Translations under genes and position numbers: made by a program | Assembly (NCBI RefSeq): GCF_017639855.1 | Contig: NZ_CP072115.1 | Location: 1,928,501 to 1,992,500, forward strand | Source: Streptococcus sp. zg-86 | GTDB lineage: Bacteria > Bacillota > Bacilli > Lactobacillales > Streptococcaceae | Direction of reading: 5' to 3' | DNA: 64,000 nucleotides | Shown: positions 54,964 through 64,000 of the stretch, in pieces | Position numbering within the stretch: position 1 is the stretch's first letter | How the letters are laid out: each line of letters starts with the position of its first letter | Notes under the pieces: model-generated | What the model saw: the letters and a program-made list of their open reading frames with translations, nothing else | Database searches by the model: none | What the model was told of the DNA's origin: nothing

Positions 54964-54992
54964 ATTATACCAAAAAGACAAGGAAGCTCCAA
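54964..54992 (-). promoter_or_regulatory. tadA promoter (leaderless configuration)
   Basis: Minus strand -35 TTGGAG (54987-54992), 17-bp spacer ending TGG, -10 TATAAT (54964-54969). The tadA ATG begins 7 bases after the -10, at the expected transcription start. Confidence 0.75.
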
Positions 54993-55006
54993 CTAGAGAT
55001 GAATTA

Positions 55007-55738
55007 TTAACTAATCCGAGATAAAAATTGTTTAGTTCGCTCTTCCTTAGGAGAATCAAATATTTCTTCGGGTCTTCCTTGCTCGATAATCTGACCATTT
55101 TCCATAAAAACAACTCTATCAGCCACTTCTCGAGCAAAGCTCATCTCATGAGTCACGACAACCATAGTCATGCCTTCTTTGGCTAACTCAACCATGACGT
55201 CTAAGACACCCCCAATCAGTTCTGGGTCAAGGGCAGAAGTCGGCTCATCAAAGTAGATAACTGCTGGATTAGTCGCTATAGCACGCGCAATTCCTACCCG
55301 TTGCTGCTGACCTCCTGACAATTCACTTGGATAAGAGCGATACTTGTCTGCAAGCCCTACCTTATCCAGCGCCTTCTTCCCAATCTTCTCCGCCTCGTCC
55401 TTCTTATATCCATGTGCAATAATCAAGCCTTCTGTCACATTTTCCAAAGCCGTCTTATTGGCAAAGAGATTATAATTTTGAAAAACAAAACCAGTTTGTT
55501 TGCGAATGGCTGCTATTTCTTTCTGCTTGATATGCGACAAATCGTAGACTTCTTCTCCAAAAATAAGTTGACCACTATCTGCTCGCTCCAAAAAATTCAT
55601 ACAGCGCAACAAGGTTGTCTTTCCAGAACCTGATGGGCCTAAAATAACCGTTACCGTTCCTTGCTCTACCTGCAAATCTACATCCTGTAAGACCTTGGTA
55701 GAACCAAAGGACATACTAATTTTCTGTACTTCTATCAT
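55007..55738 (-). CDS. Amino-acid ABC transporter ATP-binding protein
   Basis: Cytoplasmic ATPase of a polar amino-acid uptake system. The 243-residue protein has Walker [10 protein letters not shown] (about 33-41), the Q-loop in VFQNYNLF, signature LSGGQQQR, Walker [13 protein letters not shown] and the H-loop THEMS. It is 13 bases downstream of the permease gene. Last gene of a four-gene operon with metB, binding protein and permease. Confidence 0.93.
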   Translation of the reverse strand: MIEVQKISMSFGSTKVLQDVDLQVEQGTVTVILGPSGSGKTTLLRCMNFLERADSGQLIFGEEVYDLSHIKQKEIAAIRKQTGFVFQNYNLFANKTALENVTEGLIIAHGYKKDEAEKIGKKALDKVGLADKYRSYPSELSGGQQQRVGIARAIATNPAVIYFDEPTSALDPELIGGVLDVMVELAKEGMTMVVVTHEMSFAREVADRVVFMENGQIIEQGRPEEIFDSPKEERTKQFLSRIS

Positions 55739-55751
55739 AGTGTCCCTTCCC

Positions 55752-56411
55752 TTAGTAGACTTTTAATTTCTTTTCACCATAGGCTTGCAATTTGGTCAAT
55801 ACCGTTGAAAATAAGAGGTAAATCAAGCCTACTTCACAATACAGCGCAAATGGTTCATAGGTCCTTGCTGCAATTTGTTGGGTCGCCATAAACATCTCTA
55901 AGACGGTGATATTGGCCGCTAAGGAAGTATCTTTTACCAGACTAATCAAGGAGTTGGACAAAGGGGGAAAGGCAACTCGAAAGGCCTGTGGTAATACAAT
56001 CCTACGCATGGTCTGCGAGAAAGTCATCCCCACACAGTAACCTGCTTCCAACTGCCCTTTGGGAACAGACTCAATTGAAGCTCGAATGGTTTCAGCCGCA
56101 TAGGCTCCTGTATTAACCGAGAAAACGAAAACAGCCGATGGAAAGGCATCTAGGACAAGACCTAGGCTCGGTAAACCATAGAAAATGACATACAACTGGA
56201 CCAAAAGAGGAGTCCCACGGATTAACCAAATATAAAAACGAGCCACACTCTTTAAAACTGGAATTTTCGCAATTTGCACCAAAGCTGTCAAGACTGCAAT
56301 CACTAAGCCAAAGACGAAAGAGAGGATTGTTAGTGGAATCGTCACTAACAATCCTGGTATGAGTATCTGGCTAAATGAATCGATTAAAATTTGCCATAAT
56401 CTATCTGTCAT
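55752..56411 (-). CDS. Amino-acid ABC transporter permease
   Basis: The 219-residue HisM/GlnP-type permease has about five membrane spans and the EAA loop ([21 protein letters not shown], about 135-155) that contacts the ATPase. [15 protein letters not shown] is the family signature. It lies 9 bases after the binding-protein gene. Confidence 0.93.
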   Translation of the reverse strand: MTDRLWQILIDSFSQILIPGLLVTIPLTILSFVFGLVIAVLTALVQIAKIPVLKSVARFYIWLIRGTPLLVQLYVIFYGLPSLGLVLDAFPSAVFVFSVNTGAYAAETIRASIESVPKGQLEAGYCVGMTFSQTMRRIVLPQAFRVAFPPLSNSLISLVKDTSLAANITVLEMFMATQQIAARTYEPFALYCEVGLIYLLFSTVLTKLQAYGEKKLKVY

Positions 56412-56420
56412 ATCTATCCT

Positions 56421-57227
56421 CTATTTGTTTGCTTGTGAAACATCTTCACCAAAGTATTTTTTAGCGAGTTCTGTCAAGATACCTTCTTCTGCTAATTCTT
56501 TTAAGGCTTGGTCAATGGCTTTCACTAAATCATCGTTTCCTTTTACAACTGGAATGGCTGTTTCCTGTGCATCTTCTGAGAGAGCAGCTACCTTAATCGG
56601 TGCATCTGGATGCTGTTTCACATAATCCAAGTAAGCAACGTTGTCATTAATCGTCAAATCAACACGTTTTGATACTAGCAATTCAACCGCCTGTTGGAAA
56701 CCGTCTACACCAACAATTTCAGCACCGTTACTTTGCGCCACTTTTGCCCAGTTACTGGTCAAACTATTAGCAGATTTTTTCCCTTTTACATCACCAAATG
56801 CCTGAATATCGGTATTGTCCTTAGAGGTAATAAGGGCCCCATAGATGTAGGTATAAGGAGTTGAAAAATCGTATTTCTCCTTCCGTTCATCTGTGATTCC
56901 GACTTGATTGGCAATAATATCAAAGCGCCCCGCATCTAGTCCTGCAATAATCGAATCCCATTCTGTTTCCACAAATTCAGCTTTTACACCGAGTTTTTCT
57001 GCAACTTTTTCCGCAACTTCAACATCGTAACCGACTAATTTACCACTTTTATCATGGTAGGTATAGGGAGAATAGGTGCCTTCTGTTCCAACTTTCAGAA
57101 CACCTCTTTCCTTGATTTGTTCCAACAAGGTGCTGTTCGCATCTGCCTGTTTTTGAGGCGTAGCACCACACGCTACCAATAAGACACTAGCGACAACACT
57201 TGCGATCCATACAACGACTTTTTTCAT
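56421..57227 (-). CDS. Amino-acid ABC transporter substrate-binding lipoprotein (cystine-type suspected)
   Basis: The 268-residue family 3 solute-binding protein has a lipoprotein signal with lipobox LLVAC (lipidated Cys near residue 20). The binding domain includes VGTEGTYSPYTYHDKSGKLVGYDVEV and the ligand-site segment DIIANQVGITDERKEKYDFS. The family covers Gln, Arg, Lys and cystine binders. Cotranscription with a cystathionine gamma-synthase family gene points to cystine, but the ligand cannot be fixed by eye. Confidence 0.88.
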   Translation of the reverse strand: MKKVVVWIASVVASVLLVACGATPQKQADANSTLLEQIKERGVLKVGTEGTYSPYTYHDKSGKLVGYDVEVAEKVAEKLGVKAEFVETEWDSIIAGLDAGRFDIIANQVGITDERKEKYDFSTPYTYIYGALITSKDNTDIQAFGDVKGKKSANSLTSNWAKVAQSNGAEIVGVDGFQQAVELLVSKRVDLTINDNVAYLDYVKQHPDAPIKVAALSEDAQETAIPVVKGNDDLVKAIDQALKELAEEGILTELAKKYFGEDVSQANK

Positions 57228-57239
57228 CTTTCTTCTCCT

Positions 57240-58379
57240 TTATCTTTTAGCCTTTTCAAAGGCTTGTTTTATATCATCAATCAAATCCTTACTCGCTTCA
57301 ATCCCAACCGCTAAGCGCAAGAGATTGGTCCGAATCCCAATGCTTTCTTGTAAGGCTACACTATAGGATTCATGGGTCATGGTTGCTGGACGACAAATCA
57401 ACGATTCGACACCACCTAAGCTAACCGCAAACCCAAACAAGGTCAACGACTGAACAAAAATATCCAACTCATACACTTCCTCATCCAATAGGAAAGAGAG
57501 AACTCCACCATGACCACTTGCCTGACCTTCCTGAATGGCATGTCCCGGATGATCTGGAAGTCCTGTGTAAAACACCTGAACCCCCTCCTGTTGATTGAGG
57601 TATTCTGCCACTAATTGGGCATTCTCTTGGTGTTTCTCTAAGCGTAGGGGCAAGGTCTTTATTCCTCTTGATAATAAGAAGGCATCAAAAGGGCTGAGAA
57701 TAGCACCTAATAGTTTGTGGGCAACTTTCAATCGTGGATAGAGATCCTCTCGATTGGTGACCACCAAGCCCGCCAAAATATCTGAATGACCTGCATAATA
57801 CTTGGTCGCTGAGTAGACGACAATATCTGCTCCAAAGTCAAGCGGTCGTTGCAGATAGGAGGTCATAAAGGTATTATCCACAATCACGAGTAAGCCTTGT
57901 GCCTTGGCTCGTTGAATCACCTGTTTCAAATCCGTCACATGAAGAAGCGGATTGGTCGGTGTTTCAAGAAAAATGGCTTTGACATTCTCAGACACTTGTG
58001 AAAAATCATATTGGTTAAAATCCGCAACTAATTCATAGGAAAGATTGCGACTTTCAAATAATTCATTGACAAACTGCCAAGTTCCACCATAGACATTGTC
58101 GGATAGGAGAATGCTATCTCCGCTATTTAGCAACTCAAAGGCAATCGCAGTTGCAGCCATACCAGTAGAAGTCGCTAGTGCATACTTCGCTCCCTCCAAA
58201 TCAGCCACCTGTCGTTCTAGGGTAGCACGTGTCGGGTTAGCACTTCTGCTATAGATAAATTCCCCAAATTGTTCAACATCTTCTTGTAGGAAGGTAGAGG
58301 TAAGATAAACTGGATAGGTCACTGCACCTTTTCCTGTATCATCAACTTGGCCATGAATCGCTTTTGTACTATATTCCAT
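57240..58379 (-). CDS. metB: Cystathionine gamma-synthase/beta-lyase family PLP enzyme
   Basis: Trans-sulfuration or sulfur amino-acid lyase/synthase of the Cys/Met metabolism PLP family. The 379-residue protein has the internal-aldimine lysine in YSATKYYAGHSDILAG (about 195-210), YSRSANPTRATLE near the N-terminus and the C-terminal RLAVGIE. AAGGAGGGTGTA precedes the ATG at 58379; a longer frame is not supported. gamma-synthase, gamma-lyase and beta-lyase cannot be separated by motif. It is cotranscribed with the amino-acid ABC transporter (12-base gap). Confidence 0.88.
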   Translation of the reverse strand: MEYSTKAIHGQVDDTGKGAVTYPVYLTSTFLQEDVEQFGEFIYSRSANPTRATLERQVADLEGAKYALATSTGMAATAIAFELLNSGDSILLSDNVYGGTWQFVNELFESRNLSYELVADFNQYDFSQVSENVKAIFLETPTNPLLHVTDLKQVIQRAKAQGLLVIVDNTFMTSYLQRPLDFGADIVVYSATKYYAGHSDILAGLVVTNREDLYPRLKVAHKLLGAILSPFDAFLLSRGIKTLPLRLEKHQENAQLVAEYLNQQEGVQVFYTGLPDHPGHAIQEGQASGHGGVLSFLLDEEVYELDIFVQSLTLFGFAVSLGGVESLICRPATMTHESYSVALQESIGIRTNLLRLAVGIEASKDLIDDIKQAFEKAKR

Positions 58380-58499
58380 TACACCCTCCTTCCTTGTAGT
58401 ACTGTTTATCATACCATGCGCTTTCTTTCTTGACCAATACATATTTTCTATCACCGTGATTAGAGAATTTTATGATACTTTCTCACCTAGGATAGACAC

Positions 58500-58760
58500 A
58501 AGCAAAATTGGTTTCGATGTTTCATAGTCTAGGAGTATTTCATAGAAAATTGCCTCCTAGGCTTTAAGTCTGTAGTGTGTTGCTGAAAAATGTGCTAACT
58601 TGACTTCTAGGCTAGGGTTCTTTCATGAAAACTGTAATCACTCAGCTTCTAGTTTTGCTTTATCTCACGAAAAATTGCTTACTTGGTCTTTAGTTTGGCT
58701 TTTTCTCATGAAAAAGTTGCCCACTCGGCTTCTAGTTTGACTTTATCTCACAAAAAACAG
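58500..58760. repeat. Second array of degenerate ~42-bp repeats
   Basis: The clearest units start at CATGAAAA or CACGAAAA near 58624, 58666, 58707 and 58749 (spacing 42, 41, 42). More diverged units lie to the left. The unit, for example CATGAAAAAGTTGCCCACTC then GGCTTCTAGTTTGACTTTAT, is the same as in 8770-8995. It fills the metB-leuS gap; no gene is seen. Confidence 0.82.
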
Positions 58761-58792
58761 CCTCCTTAGTTTCACAAGAAGCTGTTTTTTAT
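58751..58792 (-). terminator. leuS terminator
   Basis: AAAAAACAGC pairs with GCTGTTTTTT around an imperfect CTT...AAG inner stem, immediately after the leuS stop. The last array unit contributes one arm. Confidence 0.85.
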
Positions 58793-58803
58793 TAGTTAAC
58801 CAA

Positions 58804-61305
58804 TTATTTGACAACGATATTGACTAATTTATTTGGTACGGCAATGACTTTCACAATATCTTTGCCAGCAATTTCTGCTTGGATTTTTTCATCTGCTAAG
58901 GCTGCTGCTTCTAATTCCTCACGAGAGAGGTCTTTAGCAACAACTAATTTGGCACGAACCTTGCCTTTAATTTGGACAACGATTTCAATCTCATCTTCCA
59001 CTAGGAAAGACTCGTCATAAACTGGCCATGGTACGTAGGAAATGCCCTCATTGGAGCCAGTTAAGATGTGCCACAGTTCCTCTGCCAAATGCGGTGCAAA
59101 TGGAGCGATTAATTGAACAAAGCCTTTTGCATAGTCCACATAGAGTGTTTCTTCTTTGTTGGCACTATTGACAAAAATCATGAGTTGAGCAATCGCCGTA
59201 TTAAACTTGAGAGTCTCAATCTGCTCTGTTACAGCTTTCACCGTTTCATGGTAAACCTTGTCCAAGTTGCCATTATTTTCTGCTACAATATCTTTTGAAG
59301 TTAGCAGGCGGTAGACACGGTCAAGGAATTTCCGACTACCTTCTAAACCTTCTTCACTCCAAGCAATCGAAGCGTCAAGCGGTCCCATAAACATTTCATA
59401 GACACGAAGGGTATCGGCACCATATTGTGCCACTACATCATCTGGATTGACAACGTTTTTGAGGGATTTAGACATCTTGGCAGGTGCTTGTTCTAACTCT
59501 TCTCCTGTTTCGATGTTGAAGAATGAACCGTCCCGTTTTTCCACCTTATCAGTCGCCACAAGAGCTCCACGACCATCCCGATAGCTTGTCCCCAAAATCA
59601 TCCCTTGGTTAAAGAGCTTTTGGAACGGCTCCTTGGTTGGTACGACACCAAGGTCGTAGAGGAATTTGTGCCAGAAACGTGCGTAGAGGAGGTGAAGCAC
59701 TGCATGCTCTGCACCACCAATGTAGATATCCACTGGCAACCAAGCCTTCAGCAAGTCTTCATCTGCCAGTTTTTCTGTATTGTGCGGATCAATGTAGCGG
59801 AGGTAATACCAGCTTGAACCTGCCCATTGTGGCATGGTATTGGTCTCACGACGGCCTTTAACACCATCTTCACGTACTACTTCAAGCCAATCTGTCAAGT
59901 TAGCAAGTGGACTTTCTCCTGTACCAGACGGCTTAATGTCGCTCGTTTTTGGCAAGACAAGTGGCAAGTCACTTTCTGGAATAGCTGTTGACGTTCCATC
60001 TTCCCAATGAATAATTGGAATTGGCTCTCCCCAATACCGTTGACGGCTAAAGAGCCAGTCCCGCAGGCGATAGGTCACTTTTTCCTCACCAACACCTGCT
60101 TCTTCTAGCCAAGAAACGATTTTTTCAATCGCTTCTGCCTTGTTCAATCCATTCAGAAAATCAGAATTGATGTGTAGACCGTCTTCTGTATAGGCAGCTT
60201 CTGTGACATCACCACCTTCGATAACCGCTACAATTGGCAAGCCAAAGGTTTTGGCAAATTCCCAGTCACGACTATCATGCGCAGGTACTGCCATCACCGC
60301 ACCTGTCCCATAGCTCGCTAGCACATAGTCCGCAATCCAGATTGGAATTTCTTGACCATTGACTGGATTGATCGCATAGGCACCTGTCCAGACACCTGTT
60401 TTTTCTTTGGCAAGATCCGTCCGAGCAAGGTCTGATTTGAGACTTGCTTGGTGTTTGTAGTCTGCAACGACTGGAGCCTGTTCAGCTGTCGTAATCAAGT
60501 CTACCAATTCATGCTCAGGTGCAAGAACTGCAAAGGTTGCACCAAAAAGGGTATCCGGACGTGTGGTAAAGACAGTAAAAGTCTGATCCGTACCTTTAAT
60601 AGTAAAGGTGACATTTGCTCCTGTTGATTTTCCAATCCAGTTGCGCTGCATATCTTTAATGGACTCTGGCCAGTCCAAATCTTCCAAGTCGGTCAAAAGG
60701 CGCTCTGCATAGGCTGTAATTTTTAGCATCCATTGGCGCATGGGTTTTCGAACGACAGGATATCCTCCACGCTCAGAAGTCCCATCAGGCAAGACTTCTT
60801 CATTGGCAATAGCCGTTCCCAACTCTTCAACCCAGTTAACAGGCACTTCAGCCTCGTAAGCCAAGCCTTTTTCGTACAATTTCGTGAAAATCCACTGGGT
60901 CCACTTGTAATAATTTGGATCTGTCGTATTGACCTCACGATTCCAATCGTAGGAAAAGCCAAGCGCATTGATTTGGCGTTTGAAATTGGCAATATTTTGT
61001 GCCGTAAATTCTGCTGGGTCATTTCCTGTATCCATAGCATATTGCTCAGCAGGTAGACCGAAAGCATCCCACCCCATTGGGTGAAGGACATTGTAGCCTT
61101 GGGCACGCTTATAGCGGCTTAAAATATCTGTTGCTGTATAGCCTTCTGGGTGACCAACGTGAAGACCAGCCCCACTAGGATACGGAAACATATCAAGGGC
61201 ATAGAAATTTGGTTTTTCTTTATCTGTACCTGTCTTAAAGGTATGGTGTTCTGCCCAGTATTTTTGCCACTTCGGCTCAATCGCTCCATGATTGTAAAAA
61301 CTCAT
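58804..61305 (-). CDS. leuS: Leucyl-tRNA synthetase
   Basis: Class Ia synthetase charging tRNA-Leu, with an editing domain. The 833-residue protein has the HIGH-equivalent [12 protein letters not shown] (about 50-61), an editing CP1 domain with [12 protein letters not shown], and the KMSKSLKN loop. Length is typical. No T-box leader (GGTGG-ACCRCG) was found upstream. Confidence 0.97.
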   Translation of the reverse strand: MSFYNHGAIEPKWQKYWAEHHTFKTGTDKEKPNFYALDMFPYPSGAGLHVGHPEGYTATDILSRYKRAQGYNVLHPMGWDAFGLPAEQYAMDTGNDPAEFTAQNIANFKRQINALGFSYDWNREVNTTDPNYYKWTQWIFTKLYEKGLAYEAEVPVNWVEELGTAIANEEVLPDGTSERGGYPVVRKPMRQWMLKITAYAERLLTDLEDLDWPESIKDMQRNWIGKSTGANVTFTIKGTDQTFTVFTTRPDTLFGATFAVLAPEHELVDLITTAEQAPVVADYKHQASLKSDLARTDLAKEKTGVWTGAYAINPVNGQEIPIWIADYVLASYGTGAVMAVPAHDSRDWEFAKTFGLPIVAVIEGGDVTEAAYTEDGLHINSDFLNGLNKAEAIEKIVSWLEEAGVGEEKVTYRLRDWLFSRQRYWGEPIPIIHWEDGTSTAIPESDLPLVLPKTSDIKPSGTGESPLANLTDWLEVVREDGVKGRRETNTMPQWAGSSWYYLRYIDPHNTEKLADEDLLKAWLPVDIYIGGAEHAVLHLLYARFWHKFLYDLGVVPTKEPFQKLFNQGMILGTSYRDGRGALVATDKVEKRDGSFFNIETGEELEQAPAKMSKSLKNVVNPDDVVAQYGADTLRVYEMFMGPLDASIAWSEEGLEGSRKFLDRVYRLLTSKDIVAENNGNLDKVYHETVKAVTEQIETLKFNTAIAQLMIFVNSANKEETLYVDYAKGFVQLIAPFAPHLAEELWHILTGSNEGISYVPWPVYDESFLVEDEIEIVVQIKGKVRAKLVVAKDLSREELEAAALADEKIQAEIAGKDIVKVIAVPNKLVNIVVK

Positions 61306-61573
61306 AGCTATTTCTCTCCAATTTTGTATGATATTCCTATTATACCATTTTGTAAGACATTTGCGATAGAAGACGAGATAGAAAATTCAGGATTTTCTTG
61401 ATTTCTCATATTGAAAGCGATATACTAAAGAAAAAAAGGTTTGTTTGCTGATTGGACATTTTTCTGTCATTTTCTAACCAGATTCCATTTCCCTAACAGC
61501 GAGCCAGCGGACTGTTTTTTACGATTTTATCCATGACAAATGATTTCTATAAGAAAAAAATGAAGGTATCACC

Positions 61574-61918
61574 ATGAAAAAAGAACTATTTTACTATTGG
61601 GAACATTTCTGCCTATTAAACGCCTTGTTATGTGGAGCTCTTGCCCTGACCATGCTCATCTTTCCACATATACAGCCAACCTTGCATTTCTCATCTTTCG
61701 TTAATTTCTTTACTTTTCCGCTAGTTCTCAACCGCAAAATGAAAACCAAGCTCCGCTATCGTTTCTTCATCGCTATCAGCCTGATTTTCATTTTAGAGCC
61801 AATTTGGAACCTCATCTCAACAGAACCCATTCAGCCAACCCCACTCATTTATTTCCTGTCCAGTCTCGTATTGAGCTTACTTGCTCTGGGAAATTATCTC
61901 TATCTAAAACGAAGCTAG
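61574..61918 (+). CDS. Small membrane protein, unknown function
   Basis: The 114-residue protein has about four membrane spans (around 12-30, 38-52, 62-80, 90-110) with basic loops such as NRKMKTKLRYR. It starts MKKELFYYWEHFCLL, and GAAGGTATCACC before the ATG is only a moderate ribosome site. It is isolated on the plus strand, convergent with pepO, and ends at a shared terminator. Family not recognised. The 61306-61573 gap upstream shows nothing definite. Confidence 0.65.
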   Translation: MKKELFYYWEHFCLLNALLCGALALTMLIFPHIQPTLHFSSFVNFFTFPLVLNRKMKTKLRYRFFIAISLIFILEPIWNLISTEPIQPTPLIYFLSSLVLSLLALGNYLYLKRS

Positions 61919-61926
61919 GCAAATAG

Positions 61927-61977
61927 TAAAAATGCATACAATCAGTGTCTTCTAGAACTTGATTGTATGCATTTTTG
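61927..61977. terminator. Bidirectional terminator between the small membrane gene and pepO
   Basis: AAAAATGCATACAATCA pairs with TGATTGTATGCATTTTT, with T-rich flanks on both strands. Confidence 0.88.
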
Positions 61978-61993
61978 CTATTTAAAGATGTTT

Positions 61994-63886
61994 TTACCAA
62001 ATCACCACACGGTCTTCTGGTTTGCGCCACATGCCGTCTTCTTCTGTTACTTCAAAGGTTTCAAAGAATTCTGCGAAGTTTGGTACTTGGAGATTGACAC
62101 GCAATTTAGCAGGTCCGTGAACGTCAACACTTGCTAGCAACTGCATATACTCTGTCCGTGCCTTCATGCGCCAGATACGCCCCCAGTTAGTGAAGAATTC
62201 TTCTGCTGAGAAATCCTCATCACGTTTTGTAGCCTCGAGTGCTGCGGCAAGTCCGCCCAGGTCTGCCACATTTTCAGATACTGTCAATTTCCCATTCACC
62301 TTAGCCCCATAAGAATCTTGTCCTTCAAAAAGATCGACGACTTTTTGCGTTTTTTCTTTGAAGGCTGCATAATCTTCCTCAGTCCACCAGTTTTTCAAGC
62401 TACCATTTTCATCAAAGGAAGCCCCATTGGTATCAAAAGCATGCGAAATTTCGTGGGCAATCACTGCACCAATTCCGCCATAGTTTTCAGAGGACGTTTG
62501 CTCCAATGAATAGAAAGGTGCTTGTAAAATGGCTGCTGGAAAGACGATTTTGTTTTGCTGTGGACTGTAGTAGGCATTAACCATATGGGCTGGCATGCCC
62601 CATTCACTATCGTCCACAGGCCGATTCCATTTGCTCCATGAATACTTGATAGATAACTCTTTCAAGAACTGGGCATTTTCAAGGAGAGAAAGATTCTCAT
62701 CAATGACCTTGTCATAATATCGCTCTGGCAATTTCTCAGGATAACCGATATAGGGTTTGATGACCCCAAGTTTGACAATGGCTTGTCGCTTGGTTTCTTC
62801 TGTTAACCAATCATTTGCTGCCAAGCGCTCTTTATAAACCTCAATCATGGTAGCAACCTTGTGCTCCACATCAGCTTTGGCTGCTGGTGAGAATTTTTCG
62901 CCCGCATACCATAAGCCCAAGGCTTGGTCAAATGGAGCTTGAGCCAAATAAAAAGCTGCTTTTTCCTTATTTTGCGCTTCTGGCGTACCTGATAAGGCGC
63001 GCCCATAAGCTCCTGACAAGACCCTGATTTCATCTGTTACGTAAGCTGTCACCGAACCAACTGCATTGACAAGTAAGCTCGCTTTTAAATACTCCCAATT
63101 CTCTTCGCAGTAAAAGTCCTTGGCAACTTCCCAGAAACGAGGATTGCTAACGATAATCTGATCAGGTACTTGTCCGATAAGTTGCGTAAAGAAATCCTCC
63201 AAAGGTAAGGTTGGAACAAGTGCTACAAAATCGGCAAATGCATAGGGATGATAGAGTTTGAAATACTCCGATTGCTCTTCGTTTGACAGAACAACTTTTG
63301 CCACACGTGCATCCAACTCTTCCACTTTATCTAATAAATCCGTAATTTCTTCATCTGAAAAGTCAAATTTGCGAAGCACATCTGTCTCTGACTGACGCCA
63401 AAGAGCCAATAACTCCGCTTTTTGTGGGTGATCTTCTGCATAGTAGGTCGTATCTGGCAAGATCGTGCTTGGCTCACCTGCCCAAAGGACATTGGTCTTA
63501 GCATCCATAAAGTCAGGTGCAATACCAAACGGCAGACCATTTGGTTTTCCAGCCAATTCAAATGCAGCCATTTTTTCCGCAAAATCGGCAAAAGACTGGA
63601 GGTTTTTGTACTCTTCAATTAAGGGAAGGGCTGGAGTAATCCCAAGCGCTTCTCTTTTTTCATGGTCTGCTGCTAAGCGGTGGTATTTGATAAAGTTTTG
63701 AAGAACGCTGTCTTCAGGTACTTCTTCACCTTTTAACCACTTGGCTGTTGTGGACAGCATCAAGTCCTCAATCTCATCACGTAAATCGGTAAAACCACCT
63801 GTTACAGGCTTGTCATTCGGAATAACAGCTGTTTCTGCCCAACTACCATTGATTGCTTCATAAAAATCATCTTGTAACCGTACCAT
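61994..63886 (-). CDS. pepO: Endopeptidase PepO (M13 neprilysin family)
   Basis: Zinc metallo-oligopeptidase. The 630-residue protein has the zinc motif VIAHEISHAFD (HExxH, about 475-485), the third-ligand motif ENVADLGG, and the substrate-binding NAYYSPQQN. There is no signal peptide or membrane anchor, as in other streptococcal PepO, which is cytoplasmic yet also reported on the surface in pneumococcus. ATG at 63886 follows AAAGAGGTAACAT. Full length. Confidence 0.94.
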   Translation of the reverse strand: MVRLQDDFYEAINGSWAETAVIPNDKPVTGGFTDLRDEIEDLMLSTTAKWLKGEEVPEDSVLQNFIKYHRLAADHEKREALGITPALPLIEEYKNLQSFADFAEKMAAFELAGKPNGLPFGIAPDFMDAKTNVLWAGEPSTILPDTTYYAEDHPQKAELLALWRQSETDVLRKFDFSDEEITDLLDKVEELDARVAKVVLSNEEQSEYFKLYHPYAFADFVALVPTLPLEDFFTQLIGQVPDQIIVSNPRFWEVAKDFYCEENWEYLKASLLVNAVGSVTAYVTDEIRVLSGAYGRALSGTPEAQNKEKAAFYLAQAPFDQALGLWYAGEKFSPAAKADVEHKVATMIEVYKERLAANDWLTEETKRQAIVKLGVIKPYIGYPEKLPERYYDKVIDENLSLLENAQFLKELSIKYSWSKWNRPVDDSEWGMPAHMVNAYYSPQQNKIVFPAAILQAPFYSLEQTSSENYGGIGAVIAHEISHAFDTNGASFDENGSLKNWWTEEDYAAFKEKTQKVVDLFEGQDSYGAKVNGKLTVSENVADLGGLAAALEATKRDEDFSAEEFFTNWGRIWRMKARTEYMQLLASVDVHGPAKLRVNLQVPNFAEFFETFEVTEEDGMWRKPEDRVVIW

Positions 63887-64000
63887 ATGTTACCTCTTTT
63901 CTTTTTTCTATCTATTATGATAGCAGAAAGCAGGAAAATTTGCAGATATTTCCTCACATTTTACCTGATTTGCACTAAAAAAGCAGAAAATGCTTACATG

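Noticed and set aside
61306..61573. T-box leader for leuS
   Set aside because: No GGTGG-ACCRCG antiterminator sequence or terminator hairpin was found upstream of the start.

Overview
This window is chromosomal DNA of a low-GC streptococcus. The evidence is the rpmH / rnpA-yidC-jag block, a Gram-positive SRP RNA, GTG and TTG starts with AGGAGG-type ribosome sites, an Rgg regulator, an LPxTG-anchored hyaluronate lyase with the RegR glycosaminoglycan locus in the gene order known from pneumococcus, and the ula (ascorbate) operon next to transketolase. Gene order and the many intergenic repeat elements look most like the Streptococcus suis group. That species call is inference; the genus is secure. 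No tRNA, rRNA, CRISPR array, prophage or intact transposase was seen.

Layout. 1-7.2 kb: a cut-off Rgg regulator, then leftward housekeeping genes (rsmA, a frameshifted DUF1697 gene, rnmV, tatD, rpmH, jag, yidC, rnpA), with a 190-bp tandem duplication in front of rsmA. 7.3-16.3 kb: a NUDIX gene, a small membrane gene, a MerR regulator, gltX, a LiaF-like/LytTR pair, an unknown gene, an AIM24 gene, a carbonic anhydrase whose stop codon lies in a MITE-like element, radA and dut. 16.4-31.6 kb: glycosaminoglycan utilisation. HylA cuts hyaluronan or chondroitin outside the cell. A mannose-family PTS (IIA, IIB, IIC, IID plus a YajC-like protein) imports unsaturated disaccharides. Ugl splits them. DhuI, DhuD, KdgK and KdgA take the uronic acid to pyruvate and glyceraldehyde-3-phosphate. 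A heparinase II/III-like protein and the LacI regulator RegR complete the set. Near-identical AAACCGGTTT operators sit in three promoters.

31.7-44 kb: a PatA/PatB-type heterodimeric ABC exporter, gpsA-galU, a rhomboid protease, 5-formyl-THF cyclo-ligase, dapL-dapH (acetyl-type lysine pathway), two PASTA-only proteins and transketolase. 44.1-52.6 kb: the ascorbate system (ulaG, a PRD regulator, ulaFEDCBA), with two promoters of identical architecture. 52.8-64 kb: pgi, the SRP RNA gene, tadA (probably leaderless), an amino-acid ABC transporter cotranscribed with a cystathionine gamma-synthase family enzyme, leuS, a small unknown membrane gene and pepO.

The most informative non-coding observations are: a 107-bp imperfect direct repeat that brackets the RegR-controlled island and includes a truncated copy of a neighbouring gene; a 15-bp exact repeat bracketing hylA; two arrays of a degenerate ~42-bp repeat 50 kb apart; a family of intergenic stem-loop elements; and the paired ula promoters. 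No clearly new multi-gene system was found. The least explained coding items are the LytTR/LiaF-like/AIM24 neighbourhood, the PASTA-only pair and the YajC-like protein inside the PTS operon.
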